NCBI RefSeq assembly: GCF_000686525.1
Contig: NZ_JMKT01000010.1
Span: 62,001 to 126,000, forward strand
Reading direction: 5' to 3'
Origin: Desulfonatronovibrio hydrogenovorans DSM 9292
GTDB lineage: Bacteria > Desulfobacterota > Desulfovibrionia > Desulfovibrionales > Desulfonatronovibrionaceae
DNA length: 64,000 nt
A program made the translations under genes and the position numbers. The notes under the pieces were generated by a model, which saw only the letters and a program-made list of their open reading frames with translations, made no database searches and was not told the origin of the DNA. This document shows positions 27,646-35,104 of the stretch, one piece after another. Positions within the stretch are counted from its first letter, which is position 1, and each line of letters opens with the position of its first letter.

Positions 27646-29571
27646 TCAGCAGCTTTTTCTGGCCAAGTTCAATGCTCTGGATATTCTGTCAATAATTATT
27701 GTCAGTGCGATAATCATCAATAAATAAGTACCTGCTTTTTCGAGCCGAAACCACTCAAAGTTGAAAGTGAAAAAGAAGCCAAGACCGCCAATTCCAACAA
27801 TGCCGAAAACAACAGCTGTTCGAACATTGCTCTCAAACTGAAAGAAACTATAAGTCATCCAGTCTCTCCAGCATATTGGGCCTGCAGTATATCCGTAACA
27901 TGACATCCTTGCCCCCATAAAAGCTTGTTCAAAGCGCCGATAGGGGATGTTATCCACGGACTCGCTGAAAACTCTGACCAGAACGCCCAAGCTGTGAATA
28001 GCAATGGCCAAGGTCCCGGCAACCAGCCCCGGCCCGAAAAAAGCAATAAACAAAAAGGCCCACATGACATCCGGAACTCCTCGGGAAACCAGACCCAGAC
28101 CTTTGGCCACAGCCAGCTGGCCGAAACGCAACCCCCTTATCCACCAGGGATGAGTTTCTCCGGTAAACTGTGAGGACTCCAGCATAAAAGCCAAAGAGTG
28201 TGGATAACTCAACAATATCGCCCCAATTACGCCCAGCAGAGTGCCCACAATCGCCATTGCCAAAGGAATGGCAGAAGATTTTATCACACGCCAGACAAAC
28301 CACTTCTGCATTTCCTGTTCCCAGTCTACCCATGCTGAAGGCTTCCAGAACTCCCATGGACGATAGCTGGAAAATAAGTCAACAGTCCTGCTTTCTTTCT
28401 TAAACTCCTTTACTTTTACCTGGTCGCCCAGCCCAATTGTTTCCAGATCAAAATCAGGTTTTACCAATCGTTCAAAAAAACTGAGGTTTTTCCAAGAGTC
28501 AGTCGAAACCAGCTTAATAGCCGGCTCTAGATAGTTGCGGCTTTGTTGACCCGGAGGAGCATTATCCCCGTAACCCATGAACCAGACGGACCAGAATGCA
28601 ATGCTCAAGGCAAAGAGTATGCCTATGTAGGGCCGGGCGACCTGGGCATGAATGGACTTGGATTTGATTACTCTTGGATGATTGGGGTCCGAGCGCAACT
28701 GACGCCGTATAAAGTTGCTGGCCAAGTCTGCTGACAAAGTCAGAGCAAGGGTAAAAATCATCAGTGTGGTGACTTTGGGCCAGGCTCCAAATTGTATCTG
28801 GTACCATATGTCAGCGCCAAGACCACCGCCGCCTACTGCTCCGATGACAGCTGCATTCCGAATAGCACACTCTGCCCGCATTAATGTAAAACTCTGGATA
28901 GTACGCGCAGCCAATGGACCAATGCCATAAAAAAGGGTGGCCAGGCGTCCTCCTCCAAGTATGCGTACCTGTTCATAAGATCTTTCCTCAATGTTGTCCC
29001 ATACCTCGCTATAAACTTTTGCCAGAATGCCAGTAATATTGAGGGCTAATGCAAGAGCCCCTGTAAGGGGACCAAGACCTATTACAGCAACAAGAATGAC
29101 CGCCCATACAAAATCGGGAATAGCTCTGAGGATATCCTGGACTAATCGGCAAAGGGAACATAACAATGCACTTGGGCTGCGAAAGGCAATAAAACGCATC
29201 CAACCCTGAGCTTTTTCTTCACCAATAATCACACTGCGCGATGATCCCAAGGCCAGCAGCGTGGCCAGGATTACCGCCAGAGTTATACCGAGAGTTGCGG
29301 CCGAGAGGGTCTGCAGGGTCAAGGCCCAACAATGTTTTAAAAATTCTGGACTAAAATCAGGAGACGAAAAAGTTGTAAGCCAGGCAAGCATTCTGGCAAA
29401 TGCAATTTTACGATCATCTGGATTGGTTAATGAACTAAAATCCCATTCAGCTGCATAGAAGGCAGCTATAACCAATACAGCAATAGTTACGATAGCGGCC
29501 CAATGCTTCCATGGTCTTTTCTCAGCATAGCGATTTAGGCTGGATGAGCTTAGATCGATGTCTCTATACAT
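27646..29571 (-). CDS. phnE: Phosphonate/phosphite-type ABC transporter permease, fused double PhnE
   Basis: 641 residues, twice the length of a single PhnE. Two homologous permease halves follow one another, each with a cytoplasmic EAA-type loop: one around SEVWDNIEERSYEQVRILGG (first half) and one around SESVDNIPYRRFEQAFMGAR (second half). About twelve hydrophobic segments are visible. The fusion would supply the whole membrane channel as one chain. It overlaps phnC (TAATG) and is the last gene of the phnD-phnC-phnE unit. No C-P lyase or phosphite dehydrogenase is encoded nearby, so the substrate is open. Confidence 0.9.
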   Translation of the reverse strand: MYRDIDLSSSSLNRYAEKRPWKHWAAIVTIAVLVIAAFYAAEWDFSSLTNPDDRKIAFARMLAWLTTFSSPDFSPEFLKHCWALTLQTLSAATLGITLAVILATLLALGSSRSVIIGEEKAQGWMRFIAFRSPSALLCSLCRLVQDILRAIPDFVWAVILVAVIGLGPLTGALALALNITGILAKVYSEVWDNIEERSYEQVRILGGGRLATLFYGIGPLAARTIQSFTLMRAECAIRNAAVIGAVGGGGLGADIWYQIQFGAWPKVTTLMIFTLALTLSADLASNFIRRQLRSDPNHPRVIKSKSIHAQVARPYIGILFALSIAFWSVWFMGYGDNAPPGQQSRNYLEPAIKLVSTDSWKNLSFFERLVKPDFDLETIGLGDQVKVKEFKKESRTVDLFSSYRPWEFWKPSAWVDWEQEMQKWFVWRVIKSSAIPLAMAIVGTLLGVIGAILLSYPHSLAFMLESSQFTGETHPWWIRGLRFGQLAVAKGLGLVSRGVPDVMWAFLFIAFFGPGLVAGTLAIAIHSLGVLVRVFSESVDNIPYRRFEQAFMGARMSCYGYTAGPICWRDWMTYSFFQFESNVRTAVVFGIVGIGGLGFFFTFNFEWFRLEKAGTYLLMIIALTIIIDRISRALNLARKSC

Positions 29572-30383
29572 TACTTAGGGGATGATTCCAATTCGTTGAG
29601 ATACAAAGTGCGGTATTCTGTACCATAAAGCTCATGAAGAAAGTCCCGACTGATCAGGTCTGGTGATCCTTGCCAGAACACCCTTCCGTCCTTAAGAGCT
29701 ATTACCCTCTCGAAGTGACCATGAAGCAGTTCAAGGGTATGCAGGTTAACTACAAGGGTTGTGCCTAAAGTCGTAGTAATTTCAGATAAAAGCTCAATCA
29801 GTTCTCTGCCTAGTCTGATGTCAAGCTGACTTACTGGTTCGTCAGCAAGCATGACTCTGGGTTGCTGAACCAATAGCCGAGCCATGGCCACGCGCTGCTG
29901 CTGCCCCCCTGACAATTCGCCAGGCATAGACCAGAGTTTTTCCTCAAGCTCAACTTTGGTCAGAGCTGACCTAGCCTCACCCAAGTTTTGCGGCCAAATC
30001 AGGGATAGCAAGGCCCGGGGAAGAGTCCAATGACCCAGCTTGCCCATCAGCACATTGTGAACCACACGCAGGTGCGGAATCAGGTTATCTGTCTGGTAAA
30101 TAACACCAATTTCTCTTCGCAGTTCTCTCAATGCCTTGACACCAAGGTGACTTGTGTCCCGACCCAGTGCCACTATATGGCCAGAGCTTGGTTTCAATAC
30201 AGCACAAAGCAGACGAAATAGAGTGGTTTTCCCTGCTCCGGAAGGGCCGATAACCGCAACACGTTCACCTTCAAATATTTCTAAAGATACGTTTTGCAGT
30301 ACTTTTGATTTCCCAAAATTTATATCAACATCTTGAAGCGAAAAGACGGTGCTTTTGTATTCTTTTGATCTTTTTTCCGTCAT
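29571..30383 (-). CDS. phnC: Phosphonate-type ABC transporter ATPase
   Basis: 270 residues when started at ATG 30383 (MTEKRSKEYK). The in-frame ATG at 30428 lies inside a terminator hairpin and is unlikely. Walker A GPSGAGKTT lies near 46-54, signature [15 protein letters not shown], Walker B VMLADEPVSQLD, and the H-loop VNLHTLELL. The pattern fits PhnC rather than general ATPases. Translationally coupled to phnE. Confidence 0.92.
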   Translation of the reverse strand: MTEKRSKEYKSTVFSLQDVDINFGKSKVLQNVSLEIFEGERVAVIGPSGAGKTTLFRLLCAVLKPSSGHIVALGRDTSHLGVKALRELRREIGVIYQTDNLIPHLRVVHNVLMGKLGHWTLPRALLSLIWPQNLGEARSALTKVELEEKLWSMPGELSGGQQQRVAMARLLVQQPRVMLADEPVSQLDIRLGRELIELLSEITTTLGTTLVVNLHTLELLHGHFERVIALKDGRVFWQGSPDLISRDFLHELYGTEYRTLYLNELESSPK

Positions 30384-30404
30384 TATTCTGTTATCCGTAA
30401 TTAA

Positions 30405-30442
30405 TATAAAAATTGAGGATGCCTGCAACAGGCACCCTCAAT
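30405..30442 (-). terminator. Intrinsic terminator between phnD and phnC
   Basis: In the minus-strand transcript, ATTGAGGGTGCCTG pairs with CAGGCATCCTCAAT (14 bp, one G-U pair) across a 3-nt loop and is followed by UUUUUAU. It lies 53 bp after the phnD stop. It probably lets phnD be expressed above phnC-phnE, as is usual for binding proteins. Confidence 0.9.
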
Positions 30443-30494
30443 ACTAAACCAACTTGATGCTTCTATTACAACATACCAACCCTAGTGACCAAGA

Positions 30495-31406
30495 TCATCC
30501 TCCAATATCAATTCCAGATCTGATCAAATTTACATATCCCATCCATTCGCTCATATCTGCATCCACAAATCCCTCAGAGCCTAAGTATTCAAGAGCTTTT
30601 TTACCTTCAGGAGATTCGTGCAAAGTCATCAAGGCGGCATGAATTTCATCAATCAATTCTCGCCCCAGGGCTTTGCGGGTAGAAAAGTTGTAATTAGTGA
30701 ACTTCGGTGTGGTATATATGATAGGCGCCTTTTCCTTGAGATTATCTGATGCCCGGTCATAGGGTGGCTGACCAAGTGCACCAAGATGGAACTCGCCATT
30801 AGCTACTTTTTGCAGGACTACATCATGGCTGCCACTGTAAGCTACAGTCCTGAAAATTTCTTCCGGATTTTTACCGCTTTGATCTGTAAAAAAACTGCGT
30901 GGCATCAAATGACTTGATGTGCTGCTTTTGCTTCCAAAGGTAAAAGTCCAGTTTTTACCTTGGGCCAGTTCAGCCAATTCAGCAAGATCGCTTACCTCAG
31001 GAATATTAGCGTCTGCATTGGCAATGAAGTACCCAATGAATCCCTTGTCAATATCCCTGGCGGCGACCACCTCAAGCTCATCTTCCATCATGATGTAAGC
31101 TTGAGCAGTCGTTACAGCACCGAACCATGCCAGATCAGCCTGTCCGGTAGCCAGAGCTGTTACGCTTGCAGCATAGTTAGACACATGCACATATTCCGTG
31201 GGTATCCCAACAGTATTTTCAATGTGCTTGGCGATAAGGCCAAAAAATTCGCGCATATTTTCAGCGCTGTCGTCCGGAATAGCTGTCATTACCAGTTTCT
31301 GTGGTCTTTCTGCAGCTAAAGATTGTCTAGGATTGGTTTTTCCGGAAATACTCAGGCCGAAAATCAAACAAATGATAACCATTGGTACCAGTAAACTACG
31401 CCTCAT
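30495..31406 (-). CDS. phnD: Phosphate/phosphite/phosphonate ABC transporter substrate-binding protein
   Basis: 303 residues from ATG 31406, which has GGAGG 6 bp upstream; a GTG one codon earlier is too close to it. A signal peptide (SLLVPMVIICLIFGLSISG) starts the protein. PhnD-family residues follow: AIPDDSAENMREFFGLIAKH, VTALATGQADLAWFGAV, FTFGSKSSTSSHLMPRSFF and VANGEFHLGALG. The Ser/Thr run is where PhnD proteins contact the phosphonate or phosphite group. First gene of the transporter unit. Confidence 0.92.
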   Translation of the reverse strand: MRRSLLVPMVIICLIFGLSISGKTNPRQSLAAERPQKLVMTAIPDDSAENMREFFGLIAKHIENTVGIPTEYVHVSNYAASVTALATGQADLAWFGAVTTAQAYIMMEDELEVVAARDIDKGFIGYFIANADANIPEVSDLAELAELAQGKNWTFTFGSKSSTSSHLMPRSFFTDQSGKNPEEIFRTVAYSGSHDVVLQKVANGEFHLGALGQPPYDRASDNLKEKAPIIYTTPKFTNYNFSTRKALGRELIDEIHAALMTLHESPEGKKALEYLGSEGFVDADMSEWMGYVNLIRSGIDIGG

Positions 31407-31409
31407 CAC

Positions 31410-32019
31410 TAACCTCCAACCGTTTAGGTTAATTTTAAGACGAGGTGATTAATCCTGTCTTCAATGCCCACCCGTGTGCTGCTGAAGTCAGGAATCCCCC
31501 GCCAAAACATCAATATATAGTGTACTCACAAGGAGCGGATCAAAGTGCCCAGGAGCCCTAGCCAAAATATCCTTTCCAAGACGTGGGTCACCAATCATGC
31601 CAGGAGCATTACTTTTTTCATAGGTTGTTTTATATGTTAATTATTTCATGCTAAGAAATGCCAGAAAACTGATCATCGGTTTTATTAAAGATCAATCAGC
31701 ACAAAATCATCTTTTCATTGTTTTTTTTATCAAACGGAGACAACATAAATTCTGCCCCTTCTAGGCTAGGCAGCTTTGCCACCTTAAACACCACTTTAAT
31801 TTCCGACTCATTTTGTATTTTTATATCACTATCAAGCCAGTGCAATCCAATTCAAAAAACAAATGGTTACACATAAAATCAATTATCATGACAAATACAT
31901 CTCCAGCCAATTAAGACTAAGGCCATAATAGGTTTTCCTGCTCCACCCTTAAGATGCTGACTAACTTTTAAAAAATGATCATCAGGTCTGCAAAAGTACA
32001 AACTTAACAAACGAAGATG
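31410..32019. other. Gene-free AT-rich stretch upstream of phnD
   Basis: About 600 bp with no credible gene. It must hold the phnD promoter. A short minus-strand frame (about 31490-31600, reading MIGDPRLGKDILA...) has no start signal and I cannot place it. No PhoB box, riboswitch or attachment site could be recognised. Confidence 0.5.
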
Positions 32020-32229
32020 GCTGGCAAATAAAAGCGGTCTGCATGTGCAGATGAACTAATCGACAGGCTTGAAATGGGCCATTTTGGTGATGCTGAACCG
32101 ATAGGTGCAGGCATTAGTGAATTACGCATCTTCTAAGGTGCTGTTGTGGTGATGCTTTTATCGGGTGGCGAAAAAAGCTCTCAGTAAGCTGATATTGCCA
32201 AAACTAAAGAGATCGGTAAGTTTCAAGAA
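32020..32229 (+). pseudogene. RelE/HigB-type toxin remnant
   Basis: From 32047 the plus strand reads ADELIDRLEMGHFGDAEP, IGAGISELRIF, stop (TAA 32134), GAVVVMLLSGGEKSSQ, stop (TAA 32185), ADIAKTKEI. This is the RelE/ParE-superfamily 'addiction module killer' order: a conserved Arg-Leu-Gly/Asp block, the SELRI block, then the VVVMLLSGG-KSSQ-DI-AK tail. The segment that normally joins SELRI to the tail (GPGYRVYF in intact members) is missing. The gene is dead, and no antitoxin remains next to it. Confidence 0.75.
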
Positions 32230-32262
32230 AGATGTCGCCTTTAGGCCGCAATTTTTTCTGTA

Positions 32263-32649
32263 TTAGAGGTTCTTTTTTTTATTCAGGGTGACTTCAGAAG
32301 GTGCAGACCATTTCCTGATCTGACCTGACCACCGTTCCGGGTTTTTCATTTTTGCTCTTTGATAAACAAATCGTCGTCTGGCCAGGATTTCTTTGTCCCT
32401 GCCTGTGTGCCGATCATTGGGGGTTACATACACCAGGCTGCTGTGACGATGATCATGATTATACCACAGTACAAAACCCTCGACCCAGGTTCTGGCATCA
32501 CTTAAGCTCTTAAAAGGCTTTTCTGGTAATACCCTGGAAGCATGGTGTGTCAGGACTCCATTGGCAACCTGTAGACCCTTACAGTGCCCATTTTGAGGAT
32601 GAAACAGGCGCTCTAAGGCAAAATAACAGCCTGTTTTGGTCTGTATCAT
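32263..32649 (-). mobile_element. IS3-family transposase (OrfB) C-terminal remnant
   Basis: The last 75-80 residues match the end of an IS3-family DDE transposase: PFKSLSDARTWVEGFVLWYN, HRHSSLVYVTPNDRHTGRD, ARRRFVYQRAKMKNPERWSG and WSAPSEVTLNKKK. The upstream DDE Asp residues are absent. Its 5' part (32513-32649) is not transposase but a copy of the degenerate repeat found three more times to the right, so the open frame is a chimera. No intact IS or inverted ends were found. Confidence 0.8.
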
Positions 32650-32683
32650 TCAAAATTTAAATATGTCAGCTCGGTCCGACTCC
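32513..32683 (+). repeat. Degenerate dispersed repeat, copy A
   Basis: Shares with copies B and C the blocks GGCTTTTCTG, CAACCTG, TTACAGTGCCCATTTTGAG, GAAACAGGC, TCTAAGGCA and the end block CTCGGTCCGACTCC. An inverted repeat AAACAGGC (32602-32609)/GCCTGTTT (32629-32636) lies in it. It overlaps the transposase remnant and ends 13 bp before the winged-helix fragment. Confidence 0.85.
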
Positions 32684-32720
32684 AAGTAACACACATGTCA
32701 CCCCACATGTTACCCCACAA

Positions 32721-32957
32721 GTGACCCCACAAGTGGCAAGCATGCTGAGGGTGCTTAAGGGTGAGATGAATCGACAGGAACTTCAGGAAGAACTGGGACT
32801 GAAAGATCGTTTTTACTTCAGAGATTCTTATATCAACCCCGGGCTGAAGTCAGGAGTCATTGAAATGACCCAGCCGGATTCCCCCCGGAGCCCAACGCAA
32901 AAATATCGCCTGACAGAAAAAGGAATACGCGTACTGGAAAAATTTATCCCCAGGTAA
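32721..32957 (+). CDS. Winged-helix C-terminal fragment of an AlbA_2-type ATP-binding protein
   Basis: 78 residues from a GTG at 32721; the frame is in fact open from 32697 and reads VTPHVTPQVTPQV, the same repeated linker type seen before the C-terminal domain of the 477-residue gene at 42587. The rest (LRVLKGEMNRQELQEELGLKD, then PRSPTQKYRLTEKG) matches that protein's C-terminal winged helix. So this is most likely the 3' tail of a truncated AlbA_2/RecG-like gene, left beside repeat copy A. No ribosome site is visible. A free-standing small DNA-binding protein is possible but less likely. Confidence 0.6.
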   Translation: MTPQVASMLRVLKGEMNRQELQEELGLKDRFYFRDSYINPGLKSGVIEMTQPDSPRSPTQKYRLTEKGIRVLEKFIPR

Positions 32958-33004
32958 ATGGACAACACCATGGATGATAAAACTAATGACTCAGTCCGGT
33001 ATTC

Positions 33005-33251
33005 AAGGCATTAATTCCCTTGTAATCTACATAAAATAATGGTTACTTGACCTGATTTTGATTAAAAACAGGCTTTTTAAAAGGCTTTTCTGATAATACC
33101 CAGGGAACAGGGTGTGGTCAGTGCTCCAATGACAACCTGAAGACTCTTACAGTGCCCATTTTGAGGGTGAAACAGGCTTTCTAAGGCAGAATGTCAGCCT
33201 ATTTTGGCATGTATCATTCAAAATTTCAATATGTTAGCTCGGTCCGACTCC
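33005..33251 (+). repeat. Degenerate dispersed repeat, copy B (most complete)
   Basis: The longest copy, from AAGGCATTAATTCCCTTGTAATC to CTCGGTCCGACTCC. Its left part is shared with copy D and its right part with A and C. The hairpin here is AAACAGGCT (33170-33178)/AGCCTATTT (33196-33204). It fills most of the 400-bp gap before the HigB-like gene; the rest of that gap (33252-33393) shows no gene. Confidence 0.85.
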
Positions 33252-33393
33252 AAAATCCGACCCCAAAACAATTCCGACAGAGAGAAAGCGAAATTAAAAC
33301 GGGCAGGAGGTAATAATGTTCACTTGGAACGTATTTTCTCAAGGAACATATTGTTAGCGGTTGACGGCATATAACATAAAGGTTATATATTCC

Positions 33394-33753
33394 ATGTGGT
33401 CAATTCATTTTGCAAGTGACGCTGTTGAACAGGAATTTCTCGAACTGCCGCCTGAAATGCAGGCCCGTTTTTTTCGGATCGAAGAATTGATCGTTGCTCA
33501 TGAACTGCACAATGTGGGTATGCCTTACCTGCGTCATATCCAGGATGATGTCTGGGAAATCAGACTGGCAGGAAAAGACCGGATTGGCCGCGGCCTTTAT
33601 GTGGCAGTGGAAGGAAAGCGGGTGGTGATTCTGCGGTTTTTCATCAAGAAGACCCAGAAGACCCCGAGAAAAGAAATAAAAACCGCTTTGGAAAGATTGA
33701 GGTATCTTAAAGATGAAACCTGTAAAAGACCTGAAAGAAAAGCTGCTGGATAA
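33394..33753 (+). CDS. HigB/RelE-like toxin
   Basis: 119 residues from ATG 33394. It has the phage Gp49/HigB-type RelE fold pattern: MPYLRHIQDDVWEIRLAGKDRIGRGLYVAVEGKRVVILRFFIKKTQKTP, with the conserved Trp-Glu-Ile-Arg strand and basic active-site residues, then an EIKTALERL helix. Such toxins cut mRNA on the ribosome. The XRE antitoxin gene starts 41 bp before its stop, the toxin-first order of higBA loci. It sits between repeat copies B and C. Confidence 0.88.
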   Translation: MWSIHFASDAVEQEFLELPPEMQARFFRIEELIVAHELHNVGMPYLRHIQDDVWEIRLAGKDRIGRGLYVAVEGKRVVILRFFIKKTQKTPRKEIKTALERLRYLKDETCKRPERKAAG

Positions 33754-33994
33754 TCCAGAGGTCAGGGCTGAATATGATCGTCTTGACCCTGAATTCAAAC
33801 TTGCGTCCATGCTCATTGAGGCAAGATCCAGGGCTGGGCTCAGTCAGAATGATCTGGCCAGGCTTATGGGCATGAAGCAGGCCAGTGTTGCGCGGATTGA
33901 GTCCGGCAAATTCAACCCAAGCATGGAAACCCTGCGTAAGTATGCCGCTGCCACCGGGCATGAACTCAAGATTGAGATGCTGCCCAGGGCATAA
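33713..33994 (+). CDS. HigA-like antitoxin, XRE family
   Basis: 93 residues. An N-terminal helix (YDRLDPEFKLASMLIEAR) leads to a Cro/C1-type helix-turn-helix: GLSQNDLARLMGMKQASVARIESGKFNPSMETLRKYAAATG. It should neutralise the toxin encoded just upstream and repress the shared promoter. Overlapping genes and matching family leave little doubt about the pairing. Confidence 0.9.
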   Translation: MKPVKDLKEKLLDNPEVRAEYDRLDPEFKLASMLIEARSRAGLSQNDLARLMGMKQASVARIESGKFNPSMETLRKYAAATGHELKIEMLPRA

Positions 33995-34054
33995 AAGAAG
34001 TTTCCCCGGCTAAGGCTGATCACCGAAAAGCAGGGCCTCCCACTCTGCCTGGCC

Positions 34055-34232
34055 GGAATTTGATTCAACTAAGCTATATTTCAAGGCTTTTCTGATAAGA
34101 CCCAGGGAAAAAACCGGGGGCAGACTCTTACAATGACCATTTTGAGGATGAAACAGACGTTCTAAAGCAGAAAAACGGTCTGCTTTGGAAGGTATGATCC
34201 TAAAATTCAGTAGATTAGCTCGGTCCGACCCC
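34055..34232 (+). repeat. Degenerate dispersed repeat, copy C
   Basis: Begins GGAATTTGATTCAAC as in copy D and ends CTCGGTCCGACCCC as in A and B. The internal hairpin is CAGAC (34154-34158)/GTCTG (34178-34182), where copies A and B have CAGGC/GCCTG: both arms changed together. It lies between the HigA gene and the zinc-ribbon gene. Confidence 0.82.
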
Positions 34233-34262
34233 AAAGCACAATTCCACAATAAGCAAATAGCC

Positions 34263-34484
34263 ATGTCCGACAATAATATTTTTACACCTCAGGCCCGCAA
34301 AATATGGGACCAGATACCAAAAGGCTCAAGATTGAAGATCCAGAACACAGTCTGGTGCTCACAATGCAGAAAAGCAGTGACCATTAAAATCGACTCAGCC
34401 AGTATTGTAGCCGGAGATCTGCTCCTTCAGGGTACATGTGCCATTTGCCAGGGCAAAGTGGCCAGGCTGGTGGAAAAGGAATAG
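34263..34484 (+). CDS. Small zinc-ribbon protein of unknown function
   Basis: 73 residues from ATG 34263 (a longer frame from 34185 would run into repeat C). Two Cys pairs, CSQC and CAIC, 25 residues apart, make a zinc ribbon; the middle carries TIKIDSASIVAGDLLLQGTC. An N-terminal helix (TPQARKIWDQIPKGSRLKI) precedes it. I recognise no named family. The gene 50 bp downstream, also small, may be its partner. Confidence 0.65.
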   Translation: MSDNNIFTPQARKIWDQIPKGSRLKIQNTVWCSQCRKAVTIKIDSASIVAGDLLLQGTCAICQGKVARLVEKE

Positions 34485-34534
34485 ACTGAAAGCCAAGGGG
34501 TCAAAATCATTTTCTCTGATCAATAAAGGAGGCA

Positions 34535-34768
34535 ATGAGCATGGATCAGGTTGAGTCTCTTATTATAGAATATCGAAGCACTATTGAGCACTGCTCAACA
34601 CATGACCATAATAATCTGGCCAAGGCCTTGGTCCAAGACCATGAGTGGTCTGAAAACGGCGCCAGGGCCATCATCGATCTGGCAAACAATTACGGCTCCT
34701 TCATGCTCAAAAACGCCCTGGCCCTGTCCATTGTCCTTGGAAAGGAAGACGGTGATCTTGGATACTGA
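34535..34768 (+). CDS. Small acidic protein of unknown function
   Basis: 77 residues, well supported by AAAGGAGG just upstream of ATG 34535. The sequence is helical and acidic (VESLIIEYRSTIEHCS, NLAKALVQDHEWSENGARAIIDLANNYGSFMLKNALALSIVL). No known motif. Same strand and close to the zinc-ribbon gene, and enclosed between repeat copies C and D, so the two probably form a two-gene cassette. Confidence 0.65.
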   Translation: MSMDQVESLIIEYRSTIEHCSTHDHNNLAKALVQDHEWSENGARAIIDLANNYGSFMLKNALALSIVLGKEDGDLGY

Positions 34769-34815
34769 GTATCTTTCCCTTGTCAGCAATTAATGCGTGT
34801 ATCATTCGGCAGCTT

Positions 34816-34949
34816 AAGGCATTAATTTCCTTGTAATCCCCACCAAAAAATGGTTATTTGATCGGAATTTGATTCAACAAGGCTTTTTCCAAAGCTTTGC
34901 TGATAATACCCAGGGAACAGAGTGTGGTCATTCCCATTGGCAACCTGAA
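34816..34949 (+). repeat. Degenerate dispersed repeat, copy D (3' truncated)
   Basis: Matches copy B from AAGGCATTAATTTCCTTGTAATC through CTGATAATACCCAGGGAACAG to GGCAACCTGAA, then diverges. The right half with the hairpin is missing. The 150 bp that follow lead to the inverted repeat at 35062 and hold a TATAAT (35029-35034), a possible but unproven -10 box. Confidence 0.8.
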
Positions 34950-35061
34950 ATAAGGCATAATCTTCATGTCGTAATGGTATGCTATATTCATATTCATTTT
35001 GTCGGCATGATACACAGGAAAAAAACATTATAATCACTTGATGCCCGGACGCTCCGCGCTC

Positions 35062-35101
35062 GGCCAATGTGCGGCGGATTCTGATCCGCCGCACATTGGC
35101 C
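35062..35101 (+). repeat. Perfect 18-bp inverted repeat with 4-nt loop
   Basis: The left arm at 35062-35079 (GGCCAATGTGCGGCGGAT) is exactly complementary to the right arm at 35084-35101, with loop TCTG. There is no T-run, so it is not an intrinsic terminator. It ends 3 bp before ATG 35105 and would shut off that start in mRNA unless opened. It marks the junction between the repeat-cassette stretch and the attC-cassette stretch. Confidence 0.9.
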
Positions 35102-35104
35102 AGC

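Noticed and set aside
31490-31600. A minus-strand peptide frame reading MIGDPRLGKDILA
   Set aside because: Short, without ribosome site or recognisable family. It could be debris but I cannot support it.
32513-34949. A CRISPR array or ordinary IS copies
   Set aside because: The units are long, diverged and unevenly spaced with genes between them, and there are no short exact direct repeats or spacers. Only the transposase tail at 32263 is IS-derived; copies B-D contain no transposase domain.
35062-35101. The 18-bp palindrome as an intrinsic terminator or as a fourth attC
   Set aside because: There is no T-run on either strand. It has no unpaired bases and no RYYYAAC/GTTRRRY boxes, so it does not fit attC.
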